Of a DNA stretch of 64,000 nt, positions 26,924-36,837 are shown in pieces. The stretch spans positions 1 to 64,000 of the forward strand of contig NZ_JACA01000024.1 of assembly GCF_000520995.1 (NCBI RefSeq), given 5' to 3'. The notes below the pieces were generated by a model that worked only from the letters and a program-made list of their open reading frames with translations, had not been told where the DNA came from and did not search any database. Numbering within the stretch: position 1 is the first letter of the stretch; each line of letters begins with the position of its first letter. Source of the DNA: Aquimarina macrocephali JAMB N27. Its GTDB lineage: Bacteria; Bacteroidota; Bacteroidia; Flavobacteriales; Flavobacteriaceae. The position numbers and the translations under genes were made by a program.

Positions 26924-28054
26924 ATGAAAAAAGAAAAAAAAGTATTTAGGAAAGGCTTTGCATTCAAAATATTTGAGGCACCAGAACAATCTCCGTTTGA
27001 TAAGCTTTTTGATATTTTTCAGGAAGTTATCACCCATACTTCGGGAGATCTTGATGAAGCTTTAGACTGGATGAAAGAATTAGATAAAGAATATCAACTT
27101 ACCGATGAGAATTACACACTAGATGATTTTGTAGAGGATTTAAAGAAGAAAGGGTACATTCGAGAAGAGATAAAACCAGATGGAAAAGGAGGAATGTCTA
27201 TTACCGCCAAAACCGAGCAGGCAATTCGAAAAAGAGCATTGGATCAAATTTTCGGAAAGCTAAAACGAAGTGGAGCAGGTAATCACAGAACAAATTATAT
27301 TGGCAAAGGAGATGAACATTCTGGAGAGTTTCGTAATTATCAGTATGGAGATTCGTTAGAACAAATATCAATAACAGAAAGCCTTAAAAATGCGCAAATC
27401 AATCATGGTATTGGTGATTTAAATCTAACAGAAGATGATCTTGTAGTCGAAGAAACCCAGTTTAAGGCACAAATGAGTACGGTATTGATGATTGATATTA
27501 GTCACAGTATGATTTTGTATGGAGAGGATCGTATTACTCCTGCCAAGAAAGTTGCAATGGCACTAGCAGAACTTATCATTACCAAATATCCTAAAGATAC
27601 ATTGGATATATTAGTTTTTGGTAATGATGCATGGCCAATCGCGATCAAAGATTTACCATATTTACAGGTAGGACCATATCATACGAATACCGTAGCAGGT
27701 TTACAGTTGGCTATGGATATGTTACGAAGAAAACGTAATACAAATAAGCAGGTTTTTATGATTACCGATGGTAAACCAAGTTGTTTAAGAATGCCAGATG
27801 GGCAATACTATAAGAATAGTAATGGATTAGACCGGTATATTGTAAGCAAATGCTATATGATGGCTCAACAGGCCAGAAAATTGCATATACCCATAACTAC
27901 TTTCATGATTGCACAAGATCCTTACTTAATGCAGTTTGTAAGAGAGTTTACCCATGCGAATCAAGGGAAAGCATTTTATACAGGCCTTAATGGACTAGGT
28001 GAAATGATTTTTGAAGACTATGAAACGAATAGAAAAAAAAGAATACGAGGATAA
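26924..28054 (+). CDS. VWA-domain protein paired with a MoxR-type ATPase
   Basis: The 376-residue product has an N-terminal helical region with HxxG-like basic residues (KRSGAGNHR around 120-130) and a C-terminal von Willebrand A domain with the metal-binding MIDAS DISHS (Asp191, Ser193, Ser195) and a downstream T in MITDGKPS. No membrane segment is seen. It belongs to the Mg-chelatase-like VWA/MoxR pairs, which work as chaperone-like modules on partner proteins. The ATPase gene starts 45 bases downstream, so the pair is probably one operon. The substrate is unknown. Confidence 0.8.
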   Translation: MKKEKKVFRKGFAFKIFEAPEQSPFDKLFDIFQEVITHTSGDLDEALDWMKELDKEYQLTDENYTLDDFVEDLKKKGYIREEIKPDGKGGMSITAKTEQAIRKRALDQIFGKLKRSGAGNHRTNYIGKGDEHSGEFRNYQYGDSLEQISITESLKNAQINHGIGDLNLTEDDLVVEETQFKAQMSTVLMIDISHSMILYGEDRITPAKKVAMALAELIITKYPKDTLDILVFGNDAWPIAIKDLPYLQVGPYHTNTVAGLQLAMDMLRRKRNTNKQVFMITDGKPSCLRMPDGQYYKNSNGLDRYIVSKCYMMAQQARKLHIPITTFMIAQDPYLMQFVREFTHANQGKAFYTGLNGLGEMIFEDYETNRKKRIRG

Positions 28055-28099
28055 ATTTGTTTTGAATTTAGAAGTACTTGTTAGAACGAAAAAGAAAAG

Positions 28100-29563
28100 A
28101 TGAAAATTTTAGAAATAAAGACATTAGGCCAATTAAAAAAATCTGGATATAAAAGTATATCGATAAAAGATGAATTAAGAAATAATCTAAGAACTAAGAT
28201 TAGTAATAATGAAGAAACCTTTACAGGAATTCATGGGTATGAAAATACGGTGATTCCCGAATTAGAAAGAGCAATTCTTTCCAGGCATAATATTAACTTA
28301 TTAGGATTACGTGGCCAGGCAAAAACTCGTTTAGCACGACAAATGATTAATCTTCTGGATGAGTGGGTTCCTGCAGTAGAAGGTTCAGAAATTAGTGATG
28401 ATCCGTTTCACCCTATTTCGAGATATGCTACTAATTTAATAGAAGAGAAAGGTGATGATACTCCCATTAGTTGGTTGCATCGATCAGAACGTTTTGCAGA
28501 AAAATTAGCAACTCCAGATGTTACTGTGGCTGATATAATAGGAGATGTAGATCCAATTAAAGCTGCTAATCTAAAATTAAGTTACGCAGATGATCGTGTG
28601 ATTCATTTTGGGATGATTCCAAGAGCAAACCGAAGTATTTTTGTAATTAATGAATTACCAGATTTACAGGCTCGTATCCAGGTGGCACTATTTAATATTT
28701 TACAGGAAGGCGATATCCAGATTAGAGGGTTTAAACTTCGACTACCATTAGATATACAATTTGTGTTTACAGCAAATCCAGAGGATTATACTAATCGCGG
28801 AAGCATTGTAACCCCTTTAAAAGATAGAATAGGTTCACAGATTCTTACCCACTATCCCAAGACTATAGAAATAGCAAAAACCATTACCCAACAAGAAGCT
28901 AAATTAGATTCAAGGCAGGCTGATTTGGTTTATGTACCAGATATTGCAAAGGACTTATTAGAACAAATTAGTTTTCAGGCTAGAGAAAGTGAGTTCATTG
29001 ATCATAAAAGTGGTATTAGTGCCAGAATGAGTATTACTGCCTATGAAAATTTGTTAAGTATGGCAGAATACCGAGCATTGCGATCTGATGATGATCAAAC
29101 ACTATTACGATTAAGTGATTTTATAGGTATTATTCCTGCTATTACGGGTAAAGTAGAATTGGTATATGAAGGAGAACAGGAGGGAGCTGCCTCTGTAGCC
29201 CATTCCTTAATTTCTGATGCTATTAAGACTTTGTTTTCCGAATACTTTCCGAAAATCGAAAAACTAGAAAAAGAAGGCTATGAAAGCCCATATCAGAATC
29301 TGATAAATTGGTTTTTTGAACAGAGTGGATTCGAATTGTTAGATGATATATCAGACAAAGAGTATAAAGAAAAACTAGATGCTATTACTCCTCTCAAGAG
29401 TCTCATTAATGAATATCAATCTGAAACTAGTATAGAAGACAGCTATTTTATGATGGAATTCTTATTGTGGGGATTAGTAGAATATAAAAAACTAAGTAAA
29501 TATAGATTATCTGAAGGATTTCGTTTTAACGATCTTTATGGAAGTTATATAAGCGGATTATAG
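28100..29563 (+). CDS. MoxR/Mg-chelatase-type AAA+ ATPase
   Basis: The 487-residue protein carries a Walker A variant LLGLRGQAKTR near residue 65, a sensor/Walker B region FVINELPDLQ and arginine-finger-like ANPEDYTNRG with TPLKDRIG. Between residues 350 and 470 a helical C-terminal part continues without a known motif. It is larger than ordinary MoxR (about 330). With the VWA protein before it, it makes a two-component chaperone or chelatase-like machine. Function in Bacteroidota for this subgroup is not settled. Confidence 0.82.
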   Translation: MKILEIKTLGQLKKSGYKSISIKDELRNNLRTKISNNEETFTGIHGYENTVIPELERAILSRHNINLLGLRGQAKTRLARQMINLLDEWVPAVEGSEISDDPFHPISRYATNLIEEKGDDTPISWLHRSERFAEKLATPDVTVADIIGDVDPIKAANLKLSYADDRVIHFGMIPRANRSIFVINELPDLQARIQVALFNILQEGDIQIRGFKLRLPLDIQFVFTANPEDYTNRGSIVTPLKDRIGSQILTHYPKTIEIAKTITQQEAKLDSRQADLVYVPDIAKDLLEQISFQARESEFIDHKSGISARMSITAYENLLSMAEYRALRSDDDQTLLRLSDFIGIIPAITGKVELVYEGEQEGAASVAHSLISDAIKTLFSEYFPKIEKLEKEGYESPYQNLINWFFEQSGFELLDDISDKEYKEKLDAITPLKSLINEYQSETSIEDSYFMMEFLLWGLVEYKKLSKYRLSEGFRFNDLYGSYISGL

Positions 29564-29695
29564 TAGTAAATATAATGATTAATGCAAAGGTTTTAGAATG
29601 ATAGTATAGAAACAAATACGCATTTGAGATAGTTAGGTAACATATTAGTTGATTATGACATATACTTAACAGTATTAGCAAATATCACTAAAATT

Positions 29696-30091
29696 ATGGA
29701 AAAGAAATATGCATTTTTACCAGACAGAATAAAAGCTGTTGTGGTAGATGGAATAGTTTTAATTGCACTAATGTTTGTTATAACAGAAATCTTCGCTTTG
29801 TTTAACGAGGTTCCTGTTTTTTTTAGAATTATAGCTTTTATTTTCATTTTTGTCCTTTATGATCCAATATTGACGGCTAGGTATGGAGGCACTGTAGGGC
29901 ATTCTTTTAGTAATATTGTAGTGAAAAGAGAGGAAGATCATAATAAAAATATTACCTTCCTTAAAGCGCTTATACGATTCTTAATAAAATTCTCGCTAGG
30001 ATGGATTTCTTTGGTAACAGTAACTGGGAATGAAAAAAGAAAAGCAATTCATGATTTTGCCGCTGGCTCTATTGTTATAGAAACAAAATAA
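29696..30091 (+). CDS. RDD-family membrane protein
   Basis: The 131-residue product has the RDD topology: an N-terminal arginine (PDRIKAVVVDGIVL), three membrane segments (about 16-34, 42-60, 90-110) and the final HDFAAGSIVI with the conserved Asp. Function of RDD proteins is mostly unknown; some act as Na+/H+ antiporters. It is 132 bases after the ATPase gene, with the same orientation. Confidence 0.85.
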   Translation: MEKKYAFLPDRIKAVVVDGIVLIALMFVITEIFALFNEVPVFFRIIAFIFIFVLYDPILTARYGGTVGHSFSNIVVKREEDHNKNITFLKALIRFLIKFSLGWISLVTVTGNEKRKAIHDFAAGSIVIETK

Positions 30092-30256
30092 TTAATATCA
30101 ATTCAAGTTAGAAATGATATACTAATTATGCTTTATTGTTATAAGTAGTTCCTTCCATTTCTAAAAAACATTATTCAGAATTACAAAAAATATAAAAGCT
30201 AAGTAACATTTTTAATCATTAAGACATATATAGATACACACAAAAACTTAATTCAA

Positions 30257-31564
30257 ATGATTAAAATATTCACATCACTATTAATGTTGTCATCATTTAT
30301 TTCATTGGGGCAGCAAACAACAGAATTTATTATTTCTGGAGGAATACAGGATAATGACCCAAATATTAATAATGTTTTATCAGATGCAGTTACAAGTCTT
30401 AATGGAAATGGTACTATTACAATAAAAGGAGATATAGAAGTTCGTGTTGATTTCAATATTCCAAAAGGTATCGAGCTGAAATTTTTTAAAGGGAATAAAT
30501 TTATAATAAAGGGTAATACTACACTAACCATAAATGGTAGTATTAATGCAGGTCAATATCAAATTTTCGATTTAGATGATAATGGAACTGTCGAAGATTG
30601 TTTTTGGGATAGGTGGGATTTTACCTTAGATGATGGCAAAGTTAGAGGCAATTTAAAAAACAATTATGTAATACCACAGTGGTGGGATATTGATGATACT
30701 GGTGTTATTCCGTGTGGTCAAAATTTTCAAAAAGCAATTGAATCATTTCCAAGTGTTCAAAAATTTGTAGCAAATGGAAAATTTCTACTTGAAAAGACTT
30801 TACATTTAAATCAAAACAACCACTATTATGATTTTAGTGGCGCTACTTTTATCGGAGTCAATGAAGATAGGGACGTATGTCAAGCTTTTAAGGATAGTTA
30901 CCTATTATGGTATAATACACCTGCACCTCATGGGTTGCCACAAACATTTCCAGCAACTGATACTGGAGGTTTAATTAACATAGGGAAACTTAGAGACTTA
31001 ACCGAAACGTCTCCTTATTCGGTTGTAAATGTAACTTTATATGGAGGTATTTATATACCTAAAAGTAAATACGACAATGCACTAGGAATATTGAATGCCA
31101 AGAATATAAAAATTTTAAATGTAACCATAAACTGCTATAATGGACAAAGGGGAATTGCTCTCCAACCCCACACGAATTGGAATGTTCCTACAAGAACAGA
31201 TCATATAATTGTTAGGGACGTTATTCAACAAGGAGGGACTAACCTTTTCAATATAGATATTAACTCAAATAGTAACACATCTAATGTTATTGTTTCTAAT
31301 GTTGTTGGACATGATATTCGAGGTCATAAAGCTGACCCAAATAATAGTGCTAGAGAAGCGGCTTTTAGGATTTCTTCTGGAGGTTCTATTCAAAAAATTC
31401 ATAATATTACAATTTCTGAAGTAATACTTTCAGGCGTTTATAAGGCTTTTAATGTTAGTGGAGCTAGTGGTATCATTTCAAACATTCAAGTTATTAATTC
31501 AGAAACAAATTGGTTAGAGGGTACTAATCCAGATTTAAAAGTTGAAAATATTAGAATACATTGA
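30257..31564 (+). CDS. Secreted right-handed beta-helix protein (pectate-lyase-like fold), unknown activity
   Basis: The 435-residue protein has a signal peptide ending ISLGQQ. The body is made of short repeated strands with N-rich turns (INGSINAG, IIVRDVI, VIVSNVVG, IQVINSE), which is the pattern of a parallel beta-helix. No lyase catalytic motif or T9SS sorting domain is visible. It could be a polysaccharide-binding or degrading protein or a phage-tailspike-like domain. Length and layout resemble glycosyl hydrolase family 28-type helices only at the fold level. Confidence 0.6.
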   Translation: MIKIFTSLLMLSSFISLGQQTTEFIISGGIQDNDPNINNVLSDAVTSLNGNGTITIKGDIEVRVDFNIPKGIELKFFKGNKFIIKGNTTLTINGSINAGQYQIFDLDDNGTVEDCFWDRWDFTLDDGKVRGNLKNNYVIPQWWDIDDTGVIPCGQNFQKAIESFPSVQKFVANGKFLLEKTLHLNQNNHYYDFSGATFIGVNEDRDVCQAFKDSYLLWYNTPAPHGLPQTFPATDTGGLINIGKLRDLTETSPYSVVNVTLYGGIYIPKSKYDNALGILNAKNIKILNVTINCYNGQRGIALQPHTNWNVPTRTDHIIVRDVIQQGGTNLFNIDINSNSNTSNVIVSNVVGHDIRGHKADPNNSAREAAFRISSGGSIQKIHNITISEVILSGVYKAFNVSGASGIISNIQVINSETNWLEGTNPDLKVENIRIH

Positions 31565-31596
31565 TTTACCATTTAATCTAATTCAAATACAATAAA

Positions 31597-32421
31597 TCAC
31601 CACCAAACTATAAAAAAACGTTCATAAGAATCTTCATTACTTCTCATCCAGAGTAATGGAGATTTTTTTTGTGACAATGATACCTGTACCTGTTCTTTTA
31701 TATCATCAAAAGAAAACCAGGTGTCACCATGTTTTGGATCGGTAACCCAATCTTTTTTCTTCGGAATATCAAAATAACAATTACCATATTGTTCTAAGGT
31801 AAAAGCTCCTGATCTTAGCCAAAAACCAACAATACATTGATTGTTTACAATAGGGAGCAGCTCATTCTTCATAGAAAAAGGAACAAAAAGATTCGCCATA
31901 TAACATACCTGTTGATGAATGCTTTTTGGATCTATTTGTAAATCTTCCAGAATAGGCAGAGTTTCGTCTCTATAGAGTAAAGGCAATTGTTTTGTTTTTA
32001 ATTTTTCTATTTTTTGAAGTAAGGTATCTTTACGGTTTGGACCAATCCATTGTTGCAGCTCACCGTCAATTAATGAATCATACAGATAAAATTTGTATAC
32101 AATTTCAATATGTAAAGTCTTATTATCTCTATGATCTTTTATTAGAAAATCTAATTCTCCGATTGTAATTTTATCGTGATATACTTGAATATTCTTTGCT
32201 ATAACCTCATAACGATCAGAATTGGTAATACAATATTCAAAAAAGTATTCTATACGCTTGCCTAATACTTCGTTATCCCGAATATTAATTTCTGTTGCAT
32301 CGGGTAAAACGTTGTTTTCTAGTACCTCTTCGATACCAAAAGGCGATAGGTCCAAAAAAGCTTTATCATTCCATAAGGGCTTACTATTTAGAAACCCTAA
32401 ATATTCATTCTTGATTGACAT
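31597..32421 (-). CDS. DUF1853-family protein, possible PD-(D/E)XK fold
   Basis: The 274-residue product is soluble and matches DUF1853 by NEYLGFLNSKPLW-like start and the core IGELDFLI ... LHIEIVYKFYL. The spaced D, E and K residues form a PD-(D/E)XK-like nuclease site. The further segment WIGPNRKDTLLQKIEKLK is also characteristic. It starts 7 bases after the stop of a hybrid sensor kinase gene, so it is probably the last gene of that operon. Nuclease activity is inferred from motif only. Confidence 0.7.
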   Translation of the reverse strand: MSIKNEYLGFLNSKPLWNDKAFLDLSPFGIEEVLENNVLPDATEINIRDNEVLGKRIEYFFEYCITNSDRYEVIAKNIQVYHDKITIGELDFLIKDHRDNKTLHIEIVYKFYLYDSLIDGELQQWIGPNRKDTLLQKIEKLKTKQLPLLYRDETLPILEDLQIDPKSIHQQVCYMANLFVPFSMKNELLPIVNNQCIVGFWLRSGAFTLEQYGNCYFDIPKKKDWVTDPKHGDTWFSFDDIKEQVQVSLSQKKSPLLWMRSNEDSYERFFIVWW

Positions 32422-32428
32422 TTAAATT

Positions 32429-34507
32429 TTAAGTAAATTTTGATTTTGAAAATACTGAAAAGTATTTATTGATAATAGGTTTCAGTATTTTTCTATCTAC
32501 AGGTTTAGAAACAAAATCATCACAACCTGCATCTAATGCTTTTTGGATATCTTCTTCTGTAGAGTATGCTGTTTGTGCTACTATGGGTAATCCGGGTCTC
32601 ATCTTTTTTATCTTTCTTGTAGCTGTGTAACCATCCATTACGGGCATTCTTATATCCATGAGAATTAAATCGATATGGTCATTTTTTTTGCAAATCTCTA
32701 CTGCTTTCTTTCCATTTTCTGCACGATGAATTACAAATTTATATCCTTTCATTTTTAATAATATCGTTTTAAGGAATAAAAAATTCACATCACCGTCTTC
32801 TACAATTAAAATAACCTGTTTTATGGGAATGTCTGGAGCCTTTTCTTTATTCGAGGGAATATCAGGTGTAAGAGGATTAACAATAGGATGGTATGGTACT
32901 GTTAATGTAAATATAGAACCTTTATTAACCATTGAAACAAAAGTAACATTACCTCCAATTAATTTGGCATTTTTCTGAGCAATTGATAAGCCCAACCCAA
33001 GGCCATCATAGCTTTTTGTAACTTCTTTCTCAGACTGTGAGAAGTTTCTAAATATTAACTCCTGATCTTCGGGTTTGATACCTATTCCTGTATCTATTAT
33101 CGTAATTACCAGAGAACTATTTTCAATTTCACTAGAAATTTCGATCATACCTTTGGCTGTAAATTTGATTGCATTATCAATAAGATTTTGTAGAATCTTA
33201 TGGATTTTTAACTTATCCATAAGTATGATGCCCTGATCATCGGTCAATTTATTATTGAGGTATATTGCAATATTTTTGCTAATCGCTTTACTCTGAAAAT
33301 CGGAAAATAGTGTTTTTAATGTTTCGTTAATATTTATTTCTTCAAAACGAACTTCGACCTGATTCGTCTCTAATTTTGAGATTTCGATGATATCATCGAT
33401 AATATTGATTAATTGATTGCTACTATTTATAATAATTTTTGAATATTCTTTTTGTTGATCCGGTGTGATTTGTGGATCATTAAGTAATTCAGAAAAGCCA
33501 ATAATACCATTCATAGGAGTACGTACTTCATGAGAAATATTGTGAATAAATGCAGTTTTTAATTTATTACTCTCTTCAGCCCGTTCTTTAGCAATTTTTA
33601 ATTCTTTTGTTTTTTGTTTGATTAAGTATTTAAGATATCTGTTAAGAAGAAGAATGACAACTAGCGACAGTAGAATAATCCCGGTAAGAGTAATCCAGAA
33701 GCTTGCCTTTTTATAAAAAGGAATAACGGTATGATATAACCAATTATCAAAAATGATTTCCTTTTCGCGATCAGTAATATTACCAGTAGTCTTAGAAATA
33801 ATTTCGCTAAGCATAGTATTACTTTTTTGCACCGCGAGACTAGGAGAATATGTATATTGAGTTTCTGAAACAATTTTGAGATTATCTAGTTTTTCTGTTT
33901 TTATGAGGTAATTAGCTACTGCTTTTGGTCCTATATAAGCATGGTATTTTCCAGAACTAACTTTTTTCAAACAACTTAAATCGTCTATTTCTGTAGAAAT
34001 GTTGAGGTCTTTCTCATATTCTTTCAAAATTTCATATATAGCATAATCTTTTGGAACCGTAATTATTTTATCATTATAGTCTTTTAGATCTGTTCCGTAA
34101 TCGATGTTTTTTTGAGTTACAATAGTATGACTAGATTCAAAGAGTTGTGAGTAGAAATTAAGATAAGCATCCCTTTTATTAGTTTGTTGAATTTCTAAAA
34201 TGATTTCAATTTTGTTATTTTTTGCATCATTTAGAAGTTGTTCCCAATTGGTATATAGTTTTCGTTGAAATTTATGACCTATTTTCTTTTCGATAAGAGA
34301 GAGGTAATCAATTAAGATACCATCTATTTCTTCATTTTCATTAATGAATTGATATGGAGCATAATATGGAAAAAGCCCGACAGATATACTATCATTGTTT
34401 TGTAACCAATCTTTCTCTTTGTCACTTAGAATTGTAGATTTTGAACAAGAAAAAGATCCTATCCATATACTAAAAGAACAGAAAATATATAGTAATTTTT
34501 TTGCCAT
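32429..34507 (-). CDS. Hybrid sensor histidine kinase with SBP_bac_3 periplasmic domain
   Basis: This 692-residue lipoprotein-leader protein (SCSKS) has a periplasmic bacterial solute-binding domain type 3 (about 30-255), one membrane helix (about 268-290), a HisKA domain with His326 in NISHEVRTPM, a HATPase_c domain with NAIKFT and GLGLGLSIA, and a C-terminal receiver with Asp618 in LMDIRMPVMDG and SKPVDR. It has no DNA-binding output. It senses a small ligand, perhaps an amino acid, through the SBP domain. It is a close paralog of the gene directly upstream (34669). Confidence 0.9.
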   Translation of the reverse strand: MAKKLLYIFCSFSIWIGSFSCSKSTILSDKEKDWLQNNDSISVGLFPYYAPYQFINENEEIDGILIDYLSLIEKKIGHKFQRKLYTNWEQLLNDAKNNKIEIILEIQQTNKRDAYLNFYSQLFESSHTIVTQKNIDYGTDLKDYNDKIITVPKDYAIYEILKEYEKDLNISTEIDDLSCLKKVSSGKYHAYIGPKAVANYLIKTEKLDNLKIVSETQYTYSPSLAVQKSNTMLSEIISKTTGNITDREKEIIFDNWLYHTVIPFYKKASFWITLTGIILLSLVVILLLNRYLKYLIKQKTKELKIAKERAEESNKLKTAFIHNISHEVRTPMNGIIGFSELLNDPQITPDQQKEYSKIIINSSNQLINIIDDIIEISKLETNQVEVRFEEININETLKTLFSDFQSKAISKNIAIYLNNKLTDDQGIILMDKLKIHKILQNLIDNAIKFTAKGMIEISSEIENSSLVITIIDTGIGIKPEDQELIFRNFSQSEKEVTKSYDGLGLGLSIAQKNAKLIGGNVTFVSMVNKGSIFTLTVPYHPIVNPLTPDIPSNKEKAPDIPIKQVILIVEDGDVNFLFLKTILLKMKGYKFVIHRAENGKKAVEICKKNDHIDLILMDIRMPVMDGYTATRKIKKMRPGLPIVAQTAYSTEEDIQKALDAGCDDFVSKPVDRKILKPIINKYFSVFSKSKFT

Positions 34508-34668
34508 AGCTTTTTACTAGTTATCCCTTACTTTTCTTGCTCCTTATTAATAAAGATACTATTTAATAGTAACACTTTCAAGAAACACCTGTCTTATTTA
34601 TAGAACAAAGTGAATTAATATAAATTCATAATTCATAAATTTTTATATCCCAAAGAATTGTATTTATT

Positions 34669-36741
34669 TTAAAAAGAGTATACGGATAAATACTTGTGAA
34701 TTACTTTTTTCAAAATTTCTGGATCAACTGGTTTTGCAATAAAATCATCGCATCCAGCGGCAAAAACATTTAGTATATCTTCTTTGTTAGCATACGCTGT
34801 TTGTGCAATCACAGGTAGTTCTGGATGTAATTTCTTTATAAGTACTGTAGCATCATATCCATCCATTTCGGGCATCTTCATATCCATAAATACCAGACTA
34901 ATAGAATTGTTTTCTTTAATAAATGTTACTGCTTCTTTTCCATCTTTAGCGCGGTGAATGGTAAAGTGATAGTTTTCTATTTTTAGTAAAATTGTTTTAA
35001 GAACCAAAAAATTAACGTCACCATCTTCTGCAATCAGGATAGAATGCTGGTTGGTTTTTGCTTCTTTAGATAATGTAGTCGATATTGCATTAAGAGGATT
35101 GGTTACCAGAATAGGATGATAAGGTAATACGATTCTAAATGTAGATCCTTTGTCAGGAATAGAGGAAAAAGATAACTCACCTTTCATTAAGTTTGTATAC
35201 TCTTTGGCTATGGTAAGTCCTAACCCTAATCCTCCATATTTTCTTGAAATTTGATTTTCTGATTGAGAAAACCTTTTAAATATAAGCTGTTGATTCTTGG
35301 GGTTAATTCCAATTCCCGAGTCTCGTACATTAATAATCAAATGATCTGTTTGTACCATAACCGAAATAAGTACAGCTCCTCTTTTGGTATATTTTACCGC
35401 ATTTTTAACGAGACTATTTATAATTTTGATAAGTTTAGATCTATCAATAAGCACATAGCGTTGATCATCTAACAGGTTATTATTAAGTATAAGTGAGATT
35501 CCTTTTTTCTTTGCTTTTATTTCGAAAGTCGAAAAAACAATGTCAAAAACTTCGTAAAGATCGGTTTCTTCCTGGATAAGAATAACTTGCCCAGTTTGTA
35601 GTTTCGAAATTTCAAGTATGTTATCCATACTATCAATTAATTGTTTACTGCTTTTAACTATAATTTTGGTGTATTTTGCTTTTTGATTATCTGTTGTATT
35701 CGATTCTTTAAGAAGTCTAGAAAAACCAATGATACCATTCATTGGTGTTCGGATTTCATGTGATATATTATGGATAAATGCTGTTTTTAATTGATTATCC
35801 TTTTCGGCATTATCCTTTGCTATTCTTAGTGCTTTTGTCTTGTGTTTTACGATGTATCCTAAATAAAAGTTGATTCCTAAAACAATGAGCAGGCCCAATA
35901 ATATAAAAAGGACTAAAGGAATCAAAAAATTGGGATTTTTATAAAATGGTATTGTTTTAATGTAAAGCCAGTTTTCTACAATATTTTGTTTTTCGCTATC
36001 AGAAATATTGCTAATAGTTTTTTGAATGATTTTATTTAAAACAGTATTGTCTTTATCAACAGCAATACTAGGAATGTAAGAATATTTAGTTTCGGCTATG
36101 ATTTTAAGATTGTCGAAGTTTTTGGATTTTATTAAAAAATTTGCCACGGTTTTTGGGCCAAAATATGCATTGTGCTCTCCTATCTGCACCTTTTGTAGAG
36201 CGATACTTTCGTTGAGGTAGGTTTTAAGTTTAATTTCGGGATGTTTTTTTCTTAAGTATTCTTCTGAGGAGTACCCAAGGGGAACAGTTATGGTTTTGGT
36301 ACTAAAATCTTTTAAAGTAAGTCCATCGGGAGTATCTTTTGAAGCTACAAGAACAAAAGGAGTGTCAAAGAATTCGGTATAAAAGTTTAGATATTGACTA
36401 CGATCCCAGGTTTGTTGAGCTTCCAGAATCATATCAATCTTTTTACTTTTGGCATCCTTAACCAGTTCGGACCAATCAGAATAATACCTTCTTTTAAATT
36501 TATGATCTATTTTATCCTCAATCAGGTTAAAATATTCAATAAAAATACCTTCAATAGTAGTATGGTCATTTATGAATTGATATGGTGGGTAATACGGAAA
36601 TAAAGCTATTGTAATAGAATCATTTTGTTTTAACCAATCCGCTTCAGCGTTCGTTAATATTTTTTCTTTTGAGCAAGAAAAAAATAGAATTGAACACAGA
36701 AAAAACGGGAGGAGTAAAAGAAACGTTTTTCGATTACGCAT
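34669..36741 (-). CDS. Hybrid sensor histidine kinase with SBP_bac_3 domain, paralog
   Basis: This 690-residue protein repeats the architecture of its downstream neighbour: lipoprotein leader (FFSCSKEK), SBP domain (about 30-260), membrane helix (about 272-292), HisKA with His328, HATPase with NAVKYT and GLGLGLTIA, and a receiver with LVFMDMKMPEMDG and AKPVDPEIL. The proteins are similar along their whole length, which shows a tandem duplication. Divergence in the ligand-binding domain suggests different signals. The 161-base spacer between them may hold a promoter. Confidence 0.9.
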   Translation of the reverse strand: MRNRKTFLLLLPFFLCSILFFSCSKEKILTNAEADWLKQNDSITIALFPYYPPYQFINDHTTIEGIFIEYFNLIEDKIDHKFKRRYYSDWSELVKDAKSKKIDMILEAQQTWDRSQYLNFYTEFFDTPFVLVASKDTPDGLTLKDFSTKTITVPLGYSSEEYLRKKHPEIKLKTYLNESIALQKVQIGEHNAYFGPKTVANFLIKSKNFDNLKIIAETKYSYIPSIAVDKDNTVLNKIIQKTISNISDSEKQNIVENWLYIKTIPFYKNPNFLIPLVLFILLGLLIVLGINFYLGYIVKHKTKALRIAKDNAEKDNQLKTAFIHNISHEIRTPMNGIIGFSRLLKESNTTDNQKAKYTKIIVKSSKQLIDSMDNILEISKLQTGQVILIQEETDLYEVFDIVFSTFEIKAKKKGISLILNNNLLDDQRYVLIDRSKLIKIINSLVKNAVKYTKRGAVLISVMVQTDHLIINVRDSGIGINPKNQQLIFKRFSQSENQISRKYGGLGLGLTIAKEYTNLMKGELSFSSIPDKGSTFRIVLPYHPILVTNPLNAISTTLSKEAKTNQHSILIAEDGDVNFLVLKTILLKIENYHFTIHRAKDGKEAVTFIKENNSISLVFMDMKMPEMDGYDATVLIKKLHPELPVIAQTAYANKEDILNVFAAGCDDFIAKPVDPEILKKVIHKYLSVYSF

Positions 36742-36837
36742 TTAAATCAAATCTTCTAAGGTGATGATAATGATATTGTTAATACATGTTAGAATTAAAG
36801 ATAAGCATTATTTATTCAACTATTAAGATCGGATATA

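Noticed and set aside
28055-28099. Terminator between the VWA and MoxR genes
   Set aside because: No stem of useful length is present, and the short spacing favours an operon.
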